A model generated the notes under the pieces. The model made no database searches. It had not been told where the DNA came from and saw only the letters and a program-made list of their open reading frames with translations. From JBMNFB01 sp050949085 (GTDB taxonomy: Bacteria > Bacillota > UBA994 > UBA5500), in assembly GCA_050949085.1 (NCBI GenBank), contig JBMNFB010000001.1, forward strand, positions 744,001 to 808,000: a DNA stretch of 64,000 nt, written 5' to 3'. Position numbers and translations under genes: made by a program. Shown piece after piece: positions 58,942 to 64,000 of this stretch (the stretch's first letter is position 1; every line of letters begins with the position of its first letter).

Positions 58942-60330
58942 ATGACTGCCATTACAGCTAAGCAACTCTATCGCCAGACAGCCGAGTTTGCAGGGAAAGA
59001 GGTCATCCTGCAGGGCTGGGTGCGTACGCTGCGCGCCTCCAGGAACATCGGTTTCATTGAGCTGAACGACGGTACGTTTTTCCGGAATGTGCAGGTCGTT
59101 TTTGACGCTGCGATCGAGAACTTTGCCGAAATCAGCCGCCTGCCGATCGCCACGGCTCTCAGGGTGCGCGGCGAGGTGAAGGAGACGCCGGAGATGCGTC
59201 AACCGTTTGAGATCCAGGCGCTGGAGATCAGCGTGGAAGCGGAGAGCGACGCCAGCTACCCGCTGCAGAAGAAGCGTCATACGCTGGAGTATCTGCGCGA
59301 GATCGCCCACTTGCGTCCCCGCTCCAACCTGTTCTCGGCAGTTTTTCGCGTCCGCTCGGTGGCGGCCTATGCCCTGCACCGCTTCTTCCAGGAGCGCGGT
59401 TTCATCTATCTGCACGCACCGCTGATCACCGGCAGTGACGCCGAGGGAGCAGGCCAGATGTTTCGGGTCACCACCCTGGATCTGATGAATGTGCCCCTGG
59501 TTGACGGCCAGGTAGATTTCAAGGAGGACTTCTTTGGCCGGGAGACCCACCTGACCGTCAGCGGCCAACTGGAGGCAGAGATCTTTGCTCTGGCCTTCCG
59601 CGACGTCTACACGTTTGGGCCAACGTTCCGGGCAGAAAACTCCAACACGGCGCGGCATGCAGCTGAGTTCTGGATGCTGGAACCGGAGATCGCCTTTGCG
59701 GACCTGGAGGAAAACATGCGTGTAGCGGAAGAGATGGTCAAGTACGTCTTGAATTACGTGATCGACGAGCTTCCCGAGGAGATGGCTTTCCTCAGTCAGT
59801 TTGTTGACAAAGGCCTGATGGATCGGCTGAACAACGTCCGCCAGAGCGAGTTCGGCCGGATAACATATACAGAGGCCATCGAGCTGCTGAAGCAGGCCGG
59901 GCAGAAATTTGAGTTTCCGGTCGCCTGGGGCATGGATCTGCAGACAGAACATGAGCGCTATCTGACCGAGAAGGTCTTTCAGAAGCCAGTCTTTGTGACC
60001 GACTACCCGGCGGAGATCAAAGCCTTCTACATGCGCCAGAACGATGATGGCAAGACGGTAGCCGCCATGGATCTGCTGGTGCCGGGCGTTGGCGAGCTGA
60101 TCGGCGGCAGTCAGCGGGAAGAACGCTACGACGTGCTGCTGAACAAGATCCACGAGCTGGGCATGAACGAGCAGGACTACTGGTGGTACCTCGAGCTGCG
60201 CAAGTACGGTGGAGTTAAGCACTCCGGCTTCGGCATCGGCTTTGAGCGCCTGATCATGTACCTGACCGGCGTGCAAAACATCCGCGATGTCACGCCCTTC
60301 CCCCGCACGGTGGGCAACTGCGAATTCTAG
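58942..60330 (+). CDS. asnS: Asparaginyl-tRNA synthetase
   Basis: A 462-residue class IIb enzyme that charges tRNA-Asn. An N-terminal OB-fold anticodon-binding domain (VILQGWVRTLRASRNIGFIEL) precedes the catalytic core: motif 2 near FGPTFRAENSNTARHAAEFWMLEPE and motif 3 near GGVKHSGFGIGFERL. The TFRAENS and HAAEF sequences are standard for AsnRS/AspRS type II. ATG 58942 follows AGGAAAGGGG. Expression is governed by the upstream T-box. Confidence 0.96.
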   Translation: MTAITAKQLYRQTAEFAGKEVILQGWVRTLRASRNIGFIELNDGTFFRNVQVVFDAAIENFAEISRLPIATALRVRGEVKETPEMRQPFEIQALEISVEAESDASYPLQKKRHTLEYLREIAHLRPRSNLFSAVFRVRSVAAYALHRFFQERGFIYLHAPLITGSDAEGAGQMFRVTTLDLMNVPLVDGQVDFKEDFFGRETHLTVSGQLEAEIFALAFRDVYTFGPTFRAENSNTARHAAEFWMLEPEIAFADLEENMRVAEEMVKYVLNYVIDELPEEMAFLSQFVDKGLMDRLNNVRQSEFGRITYTEAIELLKQAGQKFEFPVAWGMDLQTEHERYLTEKVFQKPVFVTDYPAEIKAFYMRQNDDGKTVAAMDLLVPGVGELIGGSQREERYDVLLNKIHELGMNEQDYWWYLELRKYGGVKHSGFGIGFERLIMYLTGVQNIRDVTPFPRTVGNCEF

Positions 60331-60342
60331 TGGCGCACACTC

Positions 60343-60373
60343 AGCGGCGCTGGCCTCATGGGCCGGCGCCGCT
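60343..60373 (+). terminator. Terminator after asnS
   Basis: AGCGGCGC/GCGCCGCT stem (60343-60350 with 60366-60373) with an inner GGCC pairing, followed by GCGCTTTCC. Confidence 0.65.
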
Positions 60374-60409
60374 GCGCTTTCCTGTGATATTTCCTCTGAT
60401 TAAGTGTGC

Positions 60410-60415
60410 TATAAT
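60410..60415 (+). promoter_or_regulatory. -10 element upstream of iorA
   Basis: A perfect TATAAT 73 bp before the iorA start; the -35 is weak (GATATT at 18 bases). Confidence 0.45.
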
Positions 60416-60487
60416 TTAGAAGGGTATGCCTTAGCGTTAGATTGCAGCATATCCTTTGTACAGCATATAGAGAATGGAGGATGAGCT

Positions 60488-62227
60488 ATGGCCAAGGCTC
60501 TGTTGTCGGGCAATGAAGCTATTGCCCGCGGTGCCTACGAACACGGGGTCAAGGTGGCAGCCGCTTACCCAGGCACCCCCAGCACTGAGATTCTGGAAAA
60601 CCTCGCCAGATACCCGGGCATCAAGGCTCAATGGTCGCCCAACGAGAAGGTTGCCCTGGAAGTAACCATCGGTGCCTCCATCGGTGGGGCGCGGGCGCTC
60701 TGCGCAATGAAGCATGTCGGCGTCAACGTGGCTGCCGACCCGCTCTTCACCTTCTCCTATACCGGTGTCCACGGTGGACTGATCCTGATTTCCGCCGATG
60801 ATCCCGGCATGCATAGTTCCCAGAACGAACAGGACAACCGCACCTATGCCCGCTTTGCCAAGATCGGACTGCTTGAGCCGGCAGACAGCCAGGAAGCAAA
60901 AGACATGGTCGGCATCGGCCTGGAACTAAGCGAACGCTTCGATACACCGATAATGTTGCGCACCACGACCCGCATCTCCCACTCCAAAACGCTAGTGGAG
61001 ATCGGCGAACCGAAGGATGTACCGACCAAGGACTATGTGAAGAACGCCCGTAAGTATGTAGCGGCTCCAGCCAACGCCAGGGTGCGTCATGTGGAAGTAG
61101 AAGAGCGTCTGCTGGCGATGGCAGCCTTCAGCGAATCAACTGAGTTGAACCGAGTGGAGATGGGTGACAGAAAGATCGGCATCGTCACCAGTGGCATCTG
61201 CTACCAATATGTCAAGGAAGCGTTGCCCAACGTTTCGATTCTGAAGCTGGGCTATACCAACCCCCTTCCCCTGAAGAAGATTGCGGATTTTGCTCAGTCA
61301 GTGGAACAGCTTTGGGTTGTGGAGGAGCTGGAGCCGTTCATGGAAGAGCAGATCCGGGCCGCGGGGATCGAAGTGCACGGCGGCAAGGGCCAGTTCCCCA
61401 ATATCGGTGAATTGACGCCCAGCATGATTAGGACGGCTGTTCTGGGCGCTGGCGACGATACGCCACCGCCGGCCGCGGCAGAAGTGCCGGTTCGCCCTCC
61501 AGTGCTCTGCCCCGGCTGTCCACATCGGGGCGTCTTCTATGCCCTGCGCATGAACCGCAAGGTTGTAACCGGAGACATCGGCTGCTACACGCTGGGTGCC
61601 AGCCCCCCACTGGAAGCGATGGATACGACCATCTGCATGGGAGCCAGCATCGGCTCTGCCCTCGGCCTGGAAAAGGCGCATCCGGAGATAGCTGACAAGA
61701 TCGTCGCTGTCATCGGTGACTCCACCTTCCTCCATTCCGGCATCACCGGCCTGATCGACACCGTCTACAACAAGGGCACGTCGACCGTCATGATCCTCGA
61801 CAACCGGATTACAGCCATGACCGGACACCAGGACCACGCCGCCACCGGTCGGACACTGCAAGGCGAAGAGACGTCGGCCGTCGACTTTGAGGCCCTCTGC
61901 CGCGCCGTCGGCGTACAGCGCGTGCGCGTCGTCGATGCCGGGGATCTGGAGGCGCTGGATGAAGCCATCAAACAGGAGACGTCCATCCGCGAGCCTTCGG
62001 TGATCATCGCCCGTCGGCCTTGCGCTCTCATCGTCCCCCAGACCGAACCCCGCGTCCGGGTGGATAAGGAGAAATGCACCGGCTGCCGGATGTGCATGCG
62101 CATCGGCTGCCCGGCCATCAGCTTCAGCAACCGCAAGGCCAGCATCGACCCGGCCCTCTGTGTCGGCTGCGGTCTCTGCATGCAGGTCTGCAAGTTCGAT
62201 GCCATGGTGAGGGAGGAGGAGCAGTAA
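60488..62227 (+). CDS. iorA: Indolepyruvate ferredoxin oxidoreductase, alpha subunit
   Basis: A 579-residue TPP and [4Fe-4S] enzyme that oxidatively decarboxylates aryl pyruvates to aryl-acetyl-CoA with ferredoxin, in fermentation of aromatic amino acids. The N-terminal pyrimidine-binding part starts LLSGNEAIARGAYEHGVKVAAAYPGTPS; the TPP region has GDIGCYTLGASPPL and IGDSTFLHSGITGL. Two 4Fe-4S motifs close the protein (CTGCRMCMRIGCP, CVGCGLCMQVCKFD). ATG 60488 follows GGAGG. Its stop shares a base with iorB. Confidence 0.95.
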   Translation: MAKALLSGNEAIARGAYEHGVKVAAAYPGTPSTEILENLARYPGIKAQWSPNEKVALEVTIGASIGGARALCAMKHVGVNVAADPLFTFSYTGVHGGLILISADDPGMHSSQNEQDNRTYARFAKIGLLEPADSQEAKDMVGIGLELSERFDTPIMLRTTTRISHSKTLVEIGEPKDVPTKDYVKNARKYVAAPANARVRHVEVEERLLAMAAFSESTELNRVEMGDRKIGIVTSGICYQYVKEALPNVSILKLGYTNPLPLKKIADFAQSVEQLWVVEELEPFMEEQIRAAGIEVHGGKGQFPNIGELTPSMIRTAVLGAGDDTPPPAAAEVPVRPPVLCPGCPHRGVFYALRMNRKVVTGDIGCYTLGASPPLEAMDTTICMGASIGSALGLEKAHPEIADKIVAVIGDSTFLHSGITGLIDTVYNKGTSTVMILDNRITAMTGHQDHAATGRTLQGEETSAVDFEALCRAVGVQRVRVVDAGDLEALDEAIKQETSIREPSVIIARRPCALIVPQTEPRVRVDKEKCTGCRMCMRIGCPAISFSNRKASIDPALCVGCGLCMQVCKFDAMVREEEQ

Positions 62228-62802
62228 TGAAGAACTCACTGAGCATTCTCTTGGTCGGCGTCGGCGGACAGGGCACGATTCTGGCCAGCAGGGTGCTGAC
62301 GGCAGTCGGTATGGCACAGGGATATGACGTGAAGATGACTGAGATCCACGGCATGGCTCAGCGCGGGGGCACCGTAGTTACCCAGGTGCGCATAAGCGAG
62401 CAGGTCCATTCGCCGCTGATTGAACCAGGCCAGGCGGACTACATCATCGCTTTCGAGCAGCTGGAGGCACTGCGGGCGCTGCACTTCCTGAAACCAGGCG
62501 GGACTGTGATCGTCAACAGCCAGAAGATCAGTCCGATGTCGGTGATTACCGGGGCCGCCAAGTATCCAGACGACGTGCTGGAGCAGATCGAAGCTGCCGC
62601 CCCTAACGCGGTGATTATCGATGCCCTGGGGATCGCCCAGGAGCTGGGCAACCTGCGCGTAGTCAACGTCGTCCTGCTGGGGGCGCTGGCCAGGAGATTG
62701 GACATACCGCAGGAGGCCTGGATCCAGGCGCTGGAAGAGAACGTTCCACCCCGCTTCGTCGAACTGAATAAGCAGGCTTTCGCCGCCGGCTACGCCGGCT
62801 GA
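62227..62802 (+). CDS. iorB: Indolepyruvate ferredoxin oxidoreductase, beta subunit
   Basis: A 191-residue gamma-domain subunit: ILLVGVGGQGTILASRVLT, then EIHGMAQRGGTVVTQVRIS are the family's standard blocks. It overlaps iorA by one base (TAATG), so the subunits are made in step. Confidence 0.95.
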   Translation: MKNSLSILLVGVGGQGTILASRVLTAVGMAQGYDVKMTEIHGMAQRGGTVVTQVRISEQVHSPLIEPGQADYIIAFEQLEALRALHFLKPGGTVIVNSQKISPMSVITGAAKYPDDVLEQIEAAAPNAVIIDALGIAQELGNLRVVNVVLLGALARRLDIPQEAWIQALEENVPPRFVELNKQAFAAGYAG

Positions 62803-62855
62803 GTATCATCAGGATGGACTATCGGCCTTTCTTTAGCTGAAGGATTGCAGATCAA

Positions 62856-62907
62856 CGGGGACGGACTTCTGACCCTCTGGGTGAGGCTCAGAGAATCCGT
62901 CCCCTGT
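62856..62907 (+). terminator. Hairpin terminator after iorAB
   Basis: GGGGACGGA/TCCGTCCCC stem (62857-62865 with 62896-62904) enclosing CTCTG/CAGAG, followed by TGTTGC. It has the GGGGACGG string of the dispersed repeat but is not otherwise similar. Confidence 0.65.
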
Positions 62908-62956
62908 TGCGTTGTGCTATTATAAGCAGAGAGAAACGATGAAAGGGGCTAGCCGC

Positions 62957-63337
62957 ATGAAGCGTGGTGACCGCTTGTTAATCCTGATCCTGCTCATAGG
63001 ACTGATCGGCAGCGGAGTCTATGTGTTTGCCATGAACAACCGGGCGGGCAGCCGGGTGGCGGTGATCAAACAGAACGGCGTCGTCATCAGGGAGATCGAT
63101 CTGGACGCAGTGACTGAACCGTTTGAGTTCCGGGTGGAAGACGGTCAGGGCGGATATAACGTCATCGCTGTCGAGAGGGGTCGCATCAGGGTGATTGAGG
63201 CCAACTGCCCCGAGCAGGTGGATGTGAAGCAAGGCTGGATCTCTGCCCCCCATCAATCGCTGGTCTGTCTCCCCCATCGCCTGGTGATCGAGATTCAATC
63301 AGGTGAAGCGCCTGAAGTAGACGGGATTGTGCAGTAG
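62957..63337 (+). CDS. NusG domain II-type exported protein
   Basis: A 126-residue protein with one N-terminal membrane helix or uncleaved signal (LLILILLIGLIGSGVYVFAM) and an about 90-residue NusG_II-like beta domain: GVVIREIDLDAVTEPFEF, YNVIAVERGRIRVIEANCPEQVDVKQGWI and SLVCLPHRLVIEI. In Clostridia such proteins are often in energy-metabolism gene clusters (e.g. Rnf-associated); none is seen here. ATG 62957 follows AAAGGGG. Confidence 0.82.
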   Translation: MKRGDRLLILILLIGLIGSGVYVFAMNNRAGSRVAVIKQNGVVIREIDLDAVTEPFEFRVEDGQGGYNVIAVERGRIRVIEANCPEQVDVKQGWISAPHQSLVCLPHRLVIEIQSGEAPEVDGIVQ

Positions 63338-63440
63338 GTCGTAGCTGCGCTACGACCGTTGAGATTCAGGCTATCCGTCTACTTCAACCTGTAACACGCG
63401 TGCGTGGTACAGCTCCCAAAAAAAATTAGATCTCGGCGCG

Positions 63441-63473
63441 AAAAAGAAACGTCCCCTTAGCGGGGACGTTTCT
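63441..63473 (-). terminator. Terminator overlapping the DUF2164 stop codon
   Basis: AGAAACGTCCCC/GGGGACGTTTCT stem (63445-63456 with 63462-63473). The loop contains the TAA of the DUF2164 gene, and TTTTT follows on the minus strand. Confidence 0.88.
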
Positions 63474-63690
63474 GCAGTCCATACATATCTTCCACACGCT
63501 CTGCCATGTACTTATGTGCGTCTTCGATGGCCTGGTTATAGGCCAGTGGACCGATGTTTTCCAGGAAGAAATCCAGCAAGATACCCGCCTGAAACTCGCT
63601 GATCTCCTCATCCTTCTCATTGAAGAAGAACTCCTTGATTTTGCCAAGCATACTCTGTCGCACTTCGGCACTGAGTTCGATGGTTTGCAT
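63457..63690 (-). CDS. DUF2164 family protein
   Basis: A 77-residue cytoplasmic helical protein. The pattern IELSAEVRQSMLGKIKEFF, then EEISEFQAGILLDFFLENIGPLAYNQAIEDA is that of DUF2164. No function is known. Its last codons and stop are in the terminator hairpin. ATG 63690 is preceded by GGGGGC. Confidence 0.85.
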   Translation of the reverse strand: MQTIELSAEVRQSMLGKIKEFFFNEKDEEISEFQAGILLDFFLENIGPLAYNQAIEDAHKYMAERVEDMYGLQKRPR

Positions 63691-63774
63691 ACAGAAATGC
63701 CCCCTTTACAAAAAAGTGGACCAGAGGACAGGCCAAACGGGAGAGTCTGGCTCTGTTGTTCGGTGCGATGCCAC

Positions 63775-64000
63775 CTAGGAGCCGGTGCTGCTGTAGTGCC
63801 TGACGCCGAACTGCCAGACGGCGCATCCCAGCAGGAAGAAGGCGGCTCCTGCAGGCAAGGCCAACCATCCGAGAGAAGTGGGCACATCCCCCCAGCCACA
63901 GATGGCGGCAGCCGGATAGTAGCTGCAGACAAACATCGGCATGACGAAGATGAAGGTGTTGCGCAACCAGCTCGGCAAGAGGTGCGGCGGCACCTTCGCC
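63775..64000 (-). CDS. ABC-2 type permease (DUF990-like), N-terminus beyond the right edge
   Basis: The last 74 codons of a membrane permease. The end (TFIFVMPMFVCSYYPAAAICG, then AAFFLLGCAVWQFGVRHYSSTGS) matches the C-terminus of ABC-2/DUF990 permeases. The reading frame stays open to base 64000. Confidence 0.72.
   Translation of the reverse strand, partial: AKVPPHLLPSWLRNTFIFVMPMFVCSYYPAAAICGWGDVPTSLGWLALPAGAAFFLLGCAVWQFGVRHYSSTGS

Noticed and set aside
58939..60276. Leftward open frame opposite asnS (about 445 codons)
   Set aside because: Antisense to a certain aminoacyl-tRNA synthetase; composition is that of a shadow frame.
62856..62907. Hairpin after iorAB as a fifth copy of the dispersed repeat
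   Set aside because: It shares only GGGGACGG; the arms, loop and TTTTATGTNAAC tail do not match.

Overview
The window looks like a chromosomal segment of a low-to-moderate GC-skewed Gram-positive anaerobe, most likely a spore-forming member of the Clostridia. The basis is: a T-box leader in front of asnS, a lysine riboswitch, Firmicutes-style strong Shine-Dalgarno sequences with many GTG/TTG starts, DUF1657 and SpoIIM-like proteins typical of endospore formers, an indolepyruvate:ferredoxin oxidoreductase, and a complete selenocysteine system. Species cannot be named from the sequence. No rRNA, intact IS element, prophage or CRISPR array was seen.

Layout. 1-4.6 kb: three leftward signalling genes (PAS; PAS-GGDEF-HD-GYP; sensor-degenerate GGDEF-EAL), a c-di-GMP module. 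4.8-21.3 kb: metabolism and peptide turnover (msrA, ilvE, acyl-ACP thioesterase, methyltransferase, M20 and M24 peptidases, the tldD/tldE pair, zupT, a serine hydrolase). 21.5-24.3 kb: a truncated MFS gene, a hypothetical gene and two tandem paralogous lipoproteins. 24.4-27.2 kb: an amino-acid ABC transporter preceded by a lysine riboswitch, hence probably a lysine importer. 27.3-32.7 kb: a McrBC-like two-gene system (AAA+ GTPase plus DUF2357 nuclease) with a membrane-anchored DUF2726 protein upstream. 32.9-41 kb: M50 protease, APH(3')-like kinase, M42 peptidase, DUF1657, an orotate-PRTase-like protein, folD, and a membrane beta-propeller-type protein.

41-50 kb is the selenium block: lysR-selD (selD itself has an in-frame UGA), a divergent MarR gene, tRNA-Sec, an MFS gene, then trxB-selA-selB. 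Directly next to it is an operon of a Fur-family gene, csoR and a 68-codon copper-chaperone gene whose metal-binding GMTCxxC motif is written GMT-UGA-GHC. With all of selA, selB, selC and selD within 8 kb, this is best read as a selenoprotein CopZ, and it is the most interesting item in the window.

51-56 kb: ThiF/MoeB-like, LarE, a Ski2-like helicase, a ThiS/MoaD-like carrier and a PrsW protease, mostly one leftward run that suggests sulfur transfer. 56-64 kb: a PAS histidine kinase, T-box-controlled asnS, iorAB, a NusG-II-domain protein, DUF2164, and the end of an ABC-2 permease cut by the right edge. A roughly 42-bp hairpin repeat occurs four times (19.7, 21.8, 34.7, 36.6 kb), each time at the 3' end of a gene. 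Gene starts were chosen by Shine-Dalgarno spacing and are inferences; family assignments come from motif recognition without database searches.
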